Of a DNA stretch of 64,000 nucleotides, positions 8,476 to 17,500 are shown one piece after another; position 1 is the first letter of the stretch; the number at the start of each line of letters is the position of its first letter. Below the pieces are notes generated by a model. That model made no database searches and was not told the origin of the DNA. It saw only the letters and a list, made by a program, of their open reading frames with translations. Where the stretch lies: positions 1 through 64,000 of the forward strand of contig JBMNJI010000012.1 of assembly GCA_050951585.1 (NCBI GenBank). The letters run 5' to 3'. Both the position numbers and the translations under genes were made by a program. Source of the DNA: UBA3937 sp050951585. Its GTDB lineage: Bacteria; Bacillota; Peptococcia; DRI-13; DTU073.

Positions 8476-9981
8476 TTGAATTTGCAGGAACTGATCAATG
8501 GAATAGAATATATAGCATCTGGTGGCAAGCTCGATCTTGAAGTGGAAATGATTACTGAGGATACACGCCAAATAAAAGCAAAAGCACTTTTTGTGGCTGT
8601 GCCGGGCTTTAAAACCGACGGACATAAGTTCATTCAGACTGCCTTGCAAAATGGGGCGGTAGCAGTGGTGATTGAGAATGAGGAGTACCGGTCCAACCAA
8701 TACCCTTGGATCCAGGTAAAAAATTGCCGCAAAATTTTAGCTGATTTAAGCAGTGCTTTTTATGGACACCCCAGCCGTAAAATGAATATTGTAGGGGTAA
8801 CAGGGACAAATGGAAAGACAACGACCACCAATCTGATTGCCAAGGTTCTGGAAAACGCCCAGCACCGTGTTGGCTTGATTGGGACGATCCATAACCGCAT
8901 CGGGGAGGAGATCATTCCGGTTGAACATACTACGCCGGGAGCGCCGGAGTTACAGCGCACCTTGCGGTATTTTGCCGAGCAGGGAGCGGATTATGCTGTT
9001 ATGGAAGTAAGCTCCCATGCCTTGGATTTACATCGGGTTGATCAGACGGAATATGATATTGCGGTATTTACTAATTTAACACAGGATCATCTTGATTATC
9101 ACGAGAATATGGAAAACTATCTGGCCGCAAAGGGAAAATTATTTAGCAGACTGGGTCAGAACAGTTTTAAAAAGCGGCGTAAATTTGCTATTCTGAATGC
9201 CGATGATCCCGCAAGCGACCTGCTGGCGGACAGAACAATGGCGCCGGTGATTAAATACGGGGTGAAAAACGATGCTGACGTCAAGGCGGAAAAGGTCAGG
9301 GTATTGCCCGAAGGTGTGGAATTTTATCTAAAGTACACGGATCAGGAGTTACCGATCAAGCTTAAACTGGCAGGGCTATTTAATGTTTATAATGCCTTAG
9401 CGGCGATCGCTGTCGGGCTTGTTGAGGGGATTCCGGCCGAACAAATCATTGCTGTATTAGAAGAGGTGCCAGGGATACCCGGACGTTTTGAAAATGTGCA
9501 AAGCGGCGGCAACGGTGATTACACGGTCATTGTGGATTATTCCCACACGCCGGACAGTTTGGAGAATTGCCTGAAGACCGCCAGGACCTTTGCGAGAGGG
9601 CGGGTTATTGCCGTCTTTGGCTGCGGCGGAGACCGTGACCGGACCAAAAGGCCGCTGATGGGGGAAATAGCGGGACGCCAAGCGGATGTATGTATTGTTA
9701 CCTCCGATAATCCCCGTTCGGAGAATCCGGAGAGCATTATTGATGAAATTATGCCAGGACTGGAAAAAACCATCGGAGGTAAACAGTATTTCCGTCTTGC
9801 CGACCGAAAAGAGGCAATTTTCAAGGCAATTCAGGAAGCAAAGCCGGAGGATGTGGTCATTATTGCGGGTAAGGGCCATGAAGATTATCAGATTATCGGT
9901 TCGGAGGTAATTCATTTTGATGACCGGGAAGTGGCGCTTGATGCCTTGCGTCAAACCGGAAAGCTTAATAAGAGTAAGTAG
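8476..9981 (+). CDS. murE: UDP-MurNAc-L-Ala-D-Glu:meso-diaminopimelate ligase
   Basis: 501 residues from TTG at 8476 (AAAGGGTGG six bases before). The N-terminal domain contains EDTRQIKAKALFVAVPG. The ATP site is GVTGTNGKTTTT, and the carbamylated-Lys/metal region follows (TNLTQDHLDYH). The C-terminal domain contains the SDNPRSENP motif; DNPR is the signature for meso-diaminopimelate rather than lysine addition. The cell wall is therefore predicted to carry mDAP. It is a cytoplasmic ATP-dependent ligase. The next gene in the usual order, murF, is not present. Confidence 0.97.
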   Translation: MNLQELINGIEYIASGGKLDLEVEMITEDTRQIKAKALFVAVPGFKTDGHKFIQTALQNGAVAVVIENEEYRSNQYPWIQVKNCRKILADLSSAFYGHPSRKMNIVGVTGTNGKTTTTNLIAKVLENAQHRVGLIGTIHNRIGEEIIPVEHTTPGAPELQRTLRYFAEQGADYAVMEVSSHALDLHRVDQTEYDIAVFTNLTQDHLDYHENMENYLAAKGKLFSRLGQNSFKKRRKFAILNADDPASDLLADRTMAPVIKYGVKNDADVKAEKVRVLPEGVEFYLKYTDQELPIKLKLAGLFNVYNALAAIAVGLVEGIPAEQIIAVLEEVPGIPGRFENVQSGGNGDYTVIVDYSHTPDSLENCLKTARTFARGRVIAVFGCGGDRDRTKRPLMGEIAGRQADVCIVTSDNPRSENPESIIDEIMPGLEKTIGGKQYFRLADRKEAIFKAIQEAKPEDVVIIAGKGHEDYQIIGSEVIHFDDREVALDALRQTGKLNKSK

Positions 9982-9986
9982 AAAAG

Positions 9987-10124
9987 CTGGAGAAAATTAC
10001 ACTTGCTATTCAAGACATTTTGGCATATGCTGGTGAATGTGAGTTTTTTATGTAACTTCGATGTTAGCGGACGACGGCTTTGGTCAGAGCTGTTTTTGGC
10101 AAGAGACAGAGGAGGTTTTCCAGG
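9987..10124 (+). pseudogene. Possible decayed remnant of murF
   Basis: The 143 nt between murE and mraY sit where murF normally lies. Read from CTG at 9987 they give a short peptide (EKITLAIQDILAYAGECEFF) that looks like the first helix of a MurF/MurE-type N-terminal domain. It ends in a stop. The following bases in the same frame give a stretch containing ELFLARDRGGF, which faintly recalls the GDLFxALxGxxFDGH region. This is a visual resemblance only. It fits a large internal deletion of murF, but it could be unrelated intergenic DNA. Confidence 0.3.
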
Positions 10125-11081
10125 ATGCAGGATTATCATCTGGCGCTAGTTTTAGCCATCGCCATTTGCTTATTTAGCGGACCGATCTTGATTCCGTTCT
10201 TACATAAATTAAAATTTGGACAGCAAATCCGCACCGATGGGCCGAAAGCGCATCTGAAAAAGGCCGGAACACCAACTATGGGGGGGATCATGTTTTTCCT
10301 GGGTCTCTCAGTGTGTTTTATCTTTAGCGAAGAGCTCTCATCGCGCCTTTTGGTTTTATTGCTGGTTACTTTTGGCTTCGGATTAATTGGTTTTTTTGAT
10401 GATTTTATCAAGATTGTCATGAAACGCTCCCTCGGTTTAACGGCACGAGAAAAAATCCTGGGACAACTTCTTCTGGCCGGGGTTTTTGCGTACGTGGCGG
10501 CGACTTACTTGGGCCGGGGGACGGAGGTCATCTTTCCCGGGACGGCCTTTCGTCTTGATTTGGGCTGGTTTTACCTGCCTTTTGCAATTTTCGTGCTTGT
10601 GGGCACGGTCAATGCGATTAATCTTACCGATGGCCTGGATGGTTTGGCCACGGGAGTAATGGTTTTTACGGCCTTAGTTTTTCTCTTGCTGGCTAATGCC
10701 TGGGGATTAACTGATGTCCGGCTGTTTTGTGCGGCCTTATTAGGCAGTTGCCTGGGTTTTCTCTTTTTTAATCTGCATCCGGCCCGCCTTTTTATGGGGG
10801 ATACCGGGTCTTTGGCTTTGGGCGGAGCAGTAGGCGCCTTGGCTGTTATGATGAAAATGGAGCTGCTTTTACCTTTATTGGGAGCGGTTTATGTCATAGA
10901 TACCCTTTCCGTTATTTTGCAGGTGGGCTATTTTCGTCTGACGGGCGGAAAACGGCTTTTTCTAATGGCTCCCCTTCACCATCACTTTGAGTTATTGGGG
11001 TGGAAGGAGCAGAAGGTTGTTTTTCTTTTCTGGTCTGCGGCGGCTTTTTTTGCGATATTAACGGTAATTATTGTGTTATAG
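10125..11081 (+). CDS. mraY: Phospho-N-acetylmuramoyl-pentapeptide transferase MraY
   Basis: 318 residues from ATG at 10125, ten bases after AGAGGAGG. Polytopic membrane enzyme with about ten hydrophobic segments. It makes lipid I from UDP-MurNAc-pentapeptide and undecaprenyl phosphate at the inner face of the membrane. Signatures: GTPTMGGIMF, the Asp-rich GFFDDFIKI loop, NAINLTDGLDGLA and the C-terminal MAPLHHHFELLGW. All expected catalytic Asp and His residues are visible. It lies between murE and murD. Confidence 0.97.
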   Translation: MQDYHLALVLAIAICLFSGPILIPFLHKLKFGQQIRTDGPKAHLKKAGTPTMGGIMFFLGLSVCFIFSEELSSRLLVLLLVTFGFGLIGFFDDFIKIVMKRSLGLTAREKILGQLLLAGVFAYVAATYLGRGTEVIFPGTAFRLDLGWFYLPFAIFVLVGTVNAINLTDGLDGLATGVMVFTALVFLLLANAWGLTDVRLFCAALLGSCLGFLFFNLHPARLFMGDTGSLALGGAVGALAVMMKMELLLPLLGAVYVIDTLSVILQVGYFRLTGGKRLFLMAPLHHHFELLGWKEQKVVFLFWSAAAFFAILTVIIVL

Positions 11082-11128
11082 CCAAGTGGCGGGAGATAGA
11101 GGAGCAGTAATTTACGGGGGGGAAGCAG

Positions 11129-12490
11129 TTGGAAATAGCCGGAAAAAGAGTGCTGATCATTGGCGCGGCCAGGAGTGGCCTGGCGGCGGCTCAATATTTA
11201 GCCGGGCGTGGCGCGCTGGTCAGCTTAAATGATCTCAAGAAGAGAGAAGAAATGGCTGAAGAGCAAATATTGTTACTGGAAAATCTGGGGATAGAATTGA
11301 TTTTGGGGCGGCATGCTCAGGTTTCGCAAATGAGACCGGATTTTGTGATCGTCAGTCCGGGAGTGCCTTTTGAGGCGCCGCCGTTAAGGGAGGCAGAAAA
11401 TGCCGGCATTCCGGTCTGGGGCGAACTGGAGTTGGCTTCCCGTTTGACGAAAGCATCTCTTGTGGCAGTGACGGGCACTAATGGGAAGACGACCACAACC
11501 AGCCTGATTGGCAAAATATTTCTGGATGCCGGACGCAAGACCTTTGTCGGCGGCAATATCGGCGTGCCCTTTGTCGGCAAAGCTCTGGAGCTGGGGCCGG
11601 AGGATCTGGCGGTGCTGGAGGTATCCAGTTTTCAACTGGCGGCAACGGAGACGTTTCATCCGCGGGTTTCGCTGATTCTGAACATTACCCCGGATCACCT
11701 TGACCGTCATCATACCATGAAGGGCTATATTGACGCGAAAGCAAAAGTATTTGCCAACCAAACAGCGGAAGATTTTTTAATTTTAAATAAGGATGATGAG
11801 GAAACGGCAAAATTAGCGTCCCGTGCACGGACGAACGTTCTATTTTTTAGCCGTAAACATATGCTAGAGCAGGGCTTTTATGTGGAAGACGGCTGGATAG
11901 TGGCAAAAGATGCGCGGCAAACGGTCCGTTTGGTGCAGATTGCGGAATTGCAGATCAAAGGCGGACACAATGTGGAAAATGCGCTCGCCGCGGCAGCTGC
12001 TGGTTGGGTGATGGGCGTTGACAGGCAAAGCCTGGCCCACAGTTTGCGTACTTTTCAGCCGGTTGAGCACCGTCTGGAGCCTGTATTGACTCATCAAGGG
12101 GTGACCTACATTAATGATTCGAAAGGAACGAACCCTGATGCCTCCATTAAAGCGCTGGAAGCTTTTACTGAGCCGATTGTCCTCATTGCCGGAGGAAGAC
12201 ACAAGGGAAGTGATTTAGGGCCATTTGCCGAAAAAATCAAGGAACGGGTCAAAGAGCTTGTTTTAGTCGGGGAAGCGGCAATGGAAATAAATGAGGCGGT
12301 CAAAAAAGTGGGGTATACCCATATTCATATGGCGGACAGCTTTGCTGCTGCCGTGGAAAAGGCCAGCAATCTGGCCGAAAAAGGCGATATTGTGCTGTTA
12401 TCGCCGGCGTGTGCCAGCTTCGATATGTTTGCCAATTTCGAGCAGCGCGGAGAAGTCTTCAAAGAGTTGGTGCATCAACTGGTGAGATGA
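11129..12490 (+). CDS. murD: UDP-N-acetylmuramoyl-L-alanine:D-glutamate ligase
   Basis: 453 residues. TTG start at 11129 after a G-rich ribosome site. Order of parts: Rossmann-like UDP-binding N-terminus (VLIIGAARSGLAAAQYL), central ATPase domain (VTGTNGKTTTTSLIG), ITPDHLDRHHTMKGY, the C-terminal ligase domain with YINDSKGTNPDA, and a closing SPACASFDMFANFEQRG. It adds D-Glu to UDP-MurNAc-L-Ala in the cytoplasm. The sequence looks complete and unremarkable. Confidence 0.97.
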   Translation: MEIAGKRVLIIGAARSGLAAAQYLAGRGALVSLNDLKKREEMAEEQILLLENLGIELILGRHAQVSQMRPDFVIVSPGVPFEAPPLREAENAGIPVWGELELASRLTKASLVAVTGTNGKTTTTSLIGKIFLDAGRKTFVGGNIGVPFVGKALELGPEDLAVLEVSSFQLAATETFHPRVSLILNITPDHLDRHHTMKGYIDAKAKVFANQTAEDFLILNKDDEETAKLASRARTNVLFFSRKHMLEQGFYVEDGWIVAKDARQTVRLVQIAELQIKGGHNVENALAAAAAGWVMGVDRQSLAHSLRTFQPVEHRLEPVLTHQGVTYINDSKGTNPDASIKALEAFTEPIVLIAGGRHKGSDLGPFAEKIKERVKELVLVGEAAMEINEAVKKVGYTHIHMADSFAAAVEKASNLAEKGDIVLLSPACASFDMFANFEQRGEVFKELVHQLVR

Positions 12491-12531
12491 GTAATGTGGA
12501 TGGTAAGTTGGTTTATTGAGGTGATAATAGG

Positions 12532-13624
12532 ATGCGGTTTAAAAAGAAGGGGAGACCTGATTTACTGATTTTTTTCGTGACCTTAATTCTCTTAGCCATC
12601 GGTGTAATCATGGTCTTTAGTGCCAGTTATTACGATACGTTGGAAAAGGACCCTTACTATTATCTACGCAAACAGTTAACCTGGGCGTTTCTTGGCATTA
12701 TTTTAATGGTAATTATGATGAAAATTGACTACTACCGCTGGAAGCCTTATATCGGGTTGGCTTTTGCGGCAGGGTTAGTTTTGTTAGTTGCCGTCTTATT
12801 TACGGAGCCGGTCAAAGGCTCTAAACGGTGGATTGATTTAGGATTTTCTGGTTTACAACCTTCGGAACTGATGAAGCTTTGTATAATTTTTCTGATGGCG
12901 CATCGCTTAAGCAGACCCGGTACGGATATCAAAAAGCTGATTACCGGGGTAGGTCCTTATCTGGCTATATTAGGGTTGGTCGCATTCCTCATTATGCTGG
13001 AACCTGATTTGGGCACTACCTTGGCGATTGCCGGGACGGTGGGGATCATGTTGCTTGCCGCCGGCTTACGCCTTTCACATGCAGGGTTGTTGGTGTTTCT
13101 AGGGGTGGCCGGTGTCGTGGTGGCAATTTTGATGGACCCCACCCGCATGGCCCGGATTACCGGCTGGTGGAATCCGTGGGCAGATACCGGCGATAAGGGT
13201 TATCAGATCATCAATTCCCTTTACGCCTTAGGCTCGGGTGGCTTTTTTGGCATGGGGCTGGGTAACAGCAGGCAAAAATTGGATTACCTGCCGGAGCAGA
13301 ATACTGATTTTATTTTTGCTATACTGGGAGAAGAGTTAGGTTTTCTGGGCGCATTTCTGGTTGTTGTATTATTCTTCGTCCTGGCCTGGCGGGGTTACCG
13401 GATTGCGTTGACCTGTCCTGATTCCTTTGGCTGTTTGTCTGGCGGTGGGCCTCACGACGATGATTGTTTTACAGGCCTTTATGAATATGGGCGTAGTATC
13501 GGGCTTAATACCCATCACCGGCATTTCGCTTCCGTTTATCAGTTATGGCGGTTCTTCTCTGCTCATCTCCATGATGGGGATTGGCGTTTTGTTAAATATT
13601 TCACGTTATACCCGGAATACATAG
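12532..13624 (+). pseudogene. ftsW: SEDS-family FtsW/SpoVE, interrupted by a one-base frameshift
   Basis: From ATG at 12532 the frame encodes most of a polytopic SEDS peptidoglycan polymerase: PSELMKLCIIFLMAHRLS, EPDLGTTLAIAGTVGIMLL, NSLYALGSGGFFGMGLGN and LPEQNTDFIFAILGEELG. Near 13430-13442 the expected continuation (LAVGLTTMIVLQAF, then GISLPFISYGGSS) jumps to the next frame and ends at 13624. Compared with the family pattern one extra base, probably T within GTTTGTCTGG, has been inserted. The unshifted frame runs on to 13737 with no family resemblance. FtsW/SpoVE is the glycosyltransferase partner of the PBP encoded upstream. Such a gene should be needed for division or sporulation, so an assembly indel is as likely as a true lesion. 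Confidence 0.85.
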
Positions 13625-13729
13625 AAAAGGGAAACCTGACTGTCTGGTGCCGGCAGATTGTTGGACAAAGCTGCCGCATCAGGGCGGGGGAAAACGCCCC
13701 GGAGCAAGTGAGAAAAAGGGGAAGACAAG

Positions 13730-14890
13730 GTGGATAATAAGGTGGAAGATAAAAATAAAAACGCGATACGGGTGATTCTGACCGGAGGTGGCACAGGGGG
13801 GCATATTTACCCGGCTGTAGCCATTGGGCAGGCCATCAGGCAGGAGTGGCCCGGGGCGGAAATCCTCTATATTGGAACAAAGCAAGGGCTGGAAAATAGA
13901 ATTGTGCCGGAGGCTGGTTTCCCGCTGACCCTGATTGATGTTGAGGGTTGGCAAAGAAAAGTATCTCTGCAGGCCGTCAAGGCCGGTTGGAAAGCCCTCA
14001 AAGCCTTTGGCGCCGCCAGAGAAATCATCCGCCGTTTTTCACCCCAATTGGTCATTGGGACAGGAGGTTATGTTTGTCTGCCGGTGGTTTGGGCCGCCTC
14101 ACGCATGGGGATTCCCACCTTATTGCATGAACAGAATGCCTTGCCCGGGCTGACTAACCGTTTATTAGCAAACCGCGTCAATCAAATCTTACTTACGTTT
14201 GCCGCCGCGCAGCAGTATTTTCCGGCCAAGGCGCAAGAAAAACTGCAGGTCACCGGATTACCGGTCAGACCGGCGATCTTGCAGGTGACCAGGGAAGCAG
14301 GCTTACGGTTCTTCGGTTTAGCGCCGGAAAAGCTTACGCTGGTTTCGGTAGGTGGTTCGCGTGGGGCCAAAACCATTAATCAGGCCATGTTAGCTGTATG
14401 CCGTAAATATGCCGGTGACCCCGGGGTGCAGATCATTCATCTGACCGGGCAGTCTGGCCACGATGAGTTTACCGCAGAGTTGCAGTTAGCAGGAATAAAT
14501 TGGAATAATAATGGGAATGTTATTATTAAACCTTATTTGCCTGAAATGGAGTATGCCTTGGCTTGCGCTGATTTATGCGTAGCCAGATGCGGTGCCGCAT
14601 TTCTCGCGGAAATGACCGTACGGGGTATCCCCGGAATCTTAATTCCTTATCCCTATGCGGCGGAAAATCATCAGGAATATAATGCCCGGGATTTGGTAGC
14701 CCAGGGGGCTGCCGAATTAATTCTGGACCGGGATTTAAGCGGAGAGACTTTATTGGCTAAGGTTGAGGAATTACTTCAGCAAAAGGCGAAGAGACAGTCG
14801 ATGGCCGCAAATAGTTTGCGGGCCGGAAAACCTGAGGCCATGGAGAATATCTTAAAGATCATCAGACAGTATTGTCCGCCATGCCATTAA
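13730..14890 (+). CDS. murG: UDP-GlcNAc:lipid I N-acetylglucosaminyltransferase MurG
   Basis: 386 residues from GTG at 13730; GTG at 13742, with AAGGTGG eight bases upstream, is an equally good start. The N-terminal glycine-rich loop (TGGGTGGHIYPAVAIG) and the HEQNALPGLTNR segment are diagnostic. So are the C-terminal-domain GGSRGAKTINQA and ARCGAAFLAEM, and PYPYAAENHQEYNAR. It converts lipid I to lipid II at the cytoplasmic face of the membrane. Confidence 0.96.
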   Translation: MDNKVEDKNKNAIRVILTGGGTGGHIYPAVAIGQAIRQEWPGAEILYIGTKQGLENRIVPEAGFPLTLIDVEGWQRKVSLQAVKAGWKALKAFGAAREIIRRFSPQLVIGTGGYVCLPVVWAASRMGIPTLLHEQNALPGLTNRLLANRVNQILLTFAAAQQYFPAKAQEKLQVTGLPVRPAILQVTREAGLRFFGLAPEKLTLVSVGGSRGAKTINQAMLAVCRKYAGDPGVQIIHLTGQSGHDEFTAELQLAGINWNNNGNVIIKPYLPEMEYALACADLCVARCGAAFLAEMTVRGIPGILIPYPYAAENHQEYNARDLVAQGAAELILDRDLSGETLLAKVEELLQQKAKRQSMAANSLRAGKPEAMENILKIIRQYCPPCH

Positions 14891-15088
14891 AGCAAAAATC
14901 CGTGAGATCGCGAATGGAACTGACGGGGAAAACCAGGGAATTTTGCGGAGCAACGCCGAAATATTTTTGGCGGGAGGACAAGCTGAAAAGCTACTGCCAG
15001 GCTCTTTTGTAACACCTTCACATTTGTTTGCATATATAGTAAACTACAGAGCTGAAAGAAGGAGGGTTGTGGCAGTAATAGAGAGGAG

Positions 15089-16513
15089 ATGTATCCAGCG
15101 ATGCAGGAAAAAGAGATGATACATTTTATCGGGATAGGTGGGGCCGGAATGAGCGGGATCGCCCGCATACTATTAGAGCTAGGGTATGAGGTCTCCGGTT
15201 CCGATCTTTGCACTTCGGAAACAACCAGACGTTTGGAGCTTTTAGGAGCGAGGGTTTTTTTGGGGCATCATGCCGATCATGTCAATGAGGATCATACGAC
15301 CGTGGTGATTAGTTCTGCTATTCCTGAAGAAAATCCGGAGGTGATTAAAGCCAAAGAATTAGGCATTCCTGTTCTGCAGAGGGCAGAAATGCTGAGCAGA
15401 TTAATGGAGCGGCAACACGGTATTGCGATAGCCGGTGCACACGGGAAAACAACTACTTCCTCCATTATTTCTTTATTGTTTGAGAAAAACGGATATGATC
15501 CGACGATTGTTTTGGGGGGAGAATTAAACGATATCGGAGGAAACGCGAAACTGGGGCGTGGGAAATATATCATTGCGGAAGCCGATGAGTCTGACGGTTC
15601 CTTTTTAAAACTATTTCCGCAAATTACGGTGGTCACAAATATTGAAGATGATCATCTTGATCATTACGGGACAAAGGAGAATATCAGCGCGGCTTTTTAT
15701 CAATTTCTTCTGCAAACGTCGGCGGACGGTTTTGCCGTTCTTTGTGCTGATGATCCGGGGGTAAAGGAGTTATTGCCGAAACTGGAAGGCAAGATGCGCA
15801 TTCTCAAATATGGCTTGGACCCTGGTGCGGAGAATGATGCCGGTTATGATTATTTGGCCCGTGAGGTTAGGCTAAATCGCCTGGAAACGAGATTTCTGGC
15901 GGAAAGAGCAGGGGAGGTTCTGGGGGAGATAAAGCTTAGTGTTCCGGGCAGGCACAATGTCTCCAACGCTCTGGCCGCGGTGGCGGTTGCCATGGAATGT
16001 GGTTTATCCTTTGCCCAAATTGCGGCGAGTATAGCCGAATTTCGCGGGGTGCACCGCCGTTTTGAAAAGATTGGGGAAGTAGACGGCGTGCATATTGTGG
16101 ATGATTATGCCCATCATCCTTCTGAATTAAAGGCTACGCTGCAAGCAGCCCGCACCGTGCAACCGAAGAGGATTGTCGCTGTTTTCCAGCCCCATCGTTA
16201 TACCAGAACCAAGAATTTGCAAACGGAATTTGGCACGGCCTTTCGCGAGGCGGATGTGTTAATCATGACCGGTATTTATCCGGCAGGTGAAAAGCCGATT
16301 GAGGGAGTAGGTACCGAGCTGATTATCGACGAAATTGTCAAGCAGACGGGACAGAAGGTGGAGTACATTCCCGAACGGGAGATGCTGGCGTCTCGCCTGG
16401 TGGAAATAGTCCAACCGGGCGATCTGGTCCTGACGCTCGGGGCCGGGAATATTTGTTCTACCGGAATGGAATTAAAAAGACTTTTAGAGCAAAGAACGAT
16501 GAAGGTATGTTAA
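15089..16513 (+). CDS. murC: UDP-N-acetylmuramate:L-alanine ligase
   Basis: 474 residues from ATG at 15089; ATG at 15101 (470 residues) is the better spaced start, because AGAGGAG almost touches the first ATG. Signatures: FIGIGGAGMSGIARIL, the ATP site AGAHGKTTTSSII, NIEDDHLDHYG, DDYAHHPSELKATL and FQPHRYTRT. It starts the peptide stem by adding L-Ala to UDP-MurNAc. A 198-nt spacer separates it from murG; I see no clear gene there, only an A/T-rich segment around 15015-15045 that may hold a weak promoter. Confidence 0.96.
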   Translation: MYPAMQEKEMIHFIGIGGAGMSGIARILLELGYEVSGSDLCTSETTRRLELLGARVFLGHHADHVNEDHTTVVISSAIPEENPEVIKAKELGIPVLQRAEMLSRLMERQHGIAIAGAHGKTTTSSIISLLFEKNGYDPTIVLGGELNDIGGNAKLGRGKYIIAEADESDGSFLKLFPQITVVTNIEDDHLDHYGTKENISAAFYQFLLQTSADGFAVLCADDPGVKELLPKLEGKMRILKYGLDPGAENDAGYDYLAREVRLNRLETRFLAERAGEVLGEIKLSVPGRHNVSNALAAVAVAMECGLSFAQIAASIAEFRGVHRRFEKIGEVDGVHIVDDYAHHPSELKATLQAARTVQPKRIVAVFQPHRYTRTKNLQTEFGTAFREADVLIMTGIYPAGEKPIEGVGTELIIDEIVKQTGQKVEYIPEREMLASRLVEIVQPGDLVLTLGAGNICSTGMELKRLLEQRTMKVC

Positions 16514-16567
16514 ACAGATAAGACAAAGAGCGAAAAGGTTTTTTAAGGTTTAGATGAGGAGAGAGGA

Positions 16568-17494
16568 ATGGATACAGGAGTTTTTTATGAACAGCTAGCG
16601 GAGAGAAAATACGGACCGCTTTTCCGGGGAGTGCCTCTGAAAAATTATACTTCGTGGAAAATTGGGGGACCAGCGGATATTCTTTATTGCCCGCGGCATT
16701 ACCTGGAATGTGCGGAAGTCCTGCAATTAGCCAAAAAGGCCGATATTCCGGTTACCTTTCTGGGCGCCGGTTCAAATGTGCTGGTGGCCGATGAAGGGAT
16801 TCGGGGATTGGTTATTCTGACGACCGAATGGCGTGAGCTAACCTGGGAAAGGTATCGGGTGACAGCCGGGTCGGGAACGTTAATTTCCGTCCTCAGTCGT
16901 GAGGCGGCGGAGAGGGGTTTGACCGGCCTGGAGTATGCCGTGGGCATTCCCGGGACCTTAGGGGGAGCGGTGATGATGAATGCCGGCGCATACGGTTATT
17001 CCCTTGCTCAGGTGCTTGAGCAGGTTAAGACACTGGATTTGGCAGGACAGTTGCGGGAATACACCCAAACGGAACTGGAGCTCGGGTATCGTACCAGTAT
17101 TTTTAAGAAGAAGAAAGAACTGATTGTTGAAGCAACACTTTCCCTCCAGCCGGGGGACACTGACCAAATCAAAGAAACCATGAAAAGATACCTGCTTACC
17201 CGGCGGGAAAAACAGCCTTTGGAATTACCCAGTGCGGGGAGCGTTTTTAAGAATACGGAGCGGGGAGCGGGGCGGCTTGTTGAAGCAGTTGGAGCGAAAG
17301 GATGGCGGGTCGGGAACGCCCAGGTTTCGGAAAAACATGCCAACTTTATTGTGAATTTAGGGGAGGCTAAAGCGACAGATGTATTGCAGTTAATTGCGGA
17401 GGTGCAGGAAGCGGTCAAACGACAATTTAATGTGGAGTTGCAAACGGAAATTGTCCTTTTGGGTTTTGAAACGCATAGTTACACCGGGAGGTGA
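16568..17494 (+). CDS. murB: UDP-N-acetylenolpyruvoylglucosamine reductase
   Basis: 308 residues. FAD-binding PCMH-type domain with NYTSWKIGGPADIL, FLGAGSNVLVADEG and VGIPGTLGGAVMMNAGAYG. The C-terminal PSAGSVFKN contains the catalytic Ser, and ISEKH-type ending residues follow (QVSEKHANFIVN). It is the type II short form. It reduces the enolpyruvyl group made by MurA to give UDP-MurNAc using NADPH. ATG start after GAGGAGAGAGGA, and only 6 nt before murA. Confidence 0.97.
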   Translation: MDTGVFYEQLAERKYGPLFRGVPLKNYTSWKIGGPADILYCPRHYLECAEVLQLAKKADIPVTFLGAGSNVLVADEGIRGLVILTTEWRELTWERYRVTAGSGTLISVLSREAAERGLTGLEYAVGIPGTLGGAVMMNAGAYGYSLAQVLEQVKTLDLAGQLREYTQTELELGYRTSIFKKKKELIVEATLSLQPGDTDQIKETMKRYLLTRREKQPLELPSAGSVFKNTERGAGRLVEAVGAKGWRVGNAQVSEKHANFIVNLGEAKATDVLQLIAEVQEAVKRQFNVELQTEIVLLGFETHSYTGR

Positions 17495-17500
17495 AAGCTA

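Noticed and set aside
13625..13737. C-terminal extension of the ftsW frame up to 13737
   Set aside because: The sequence there has no SEDS resemblance; the true C-terminus continues in the neighbouring frame and stops at 13624.
14891..15088. A gene between murG and murC
   Set aside because: No open frame with a ribosome site is present; the stretch is probably the 5' leader or a weak promoter for murC.
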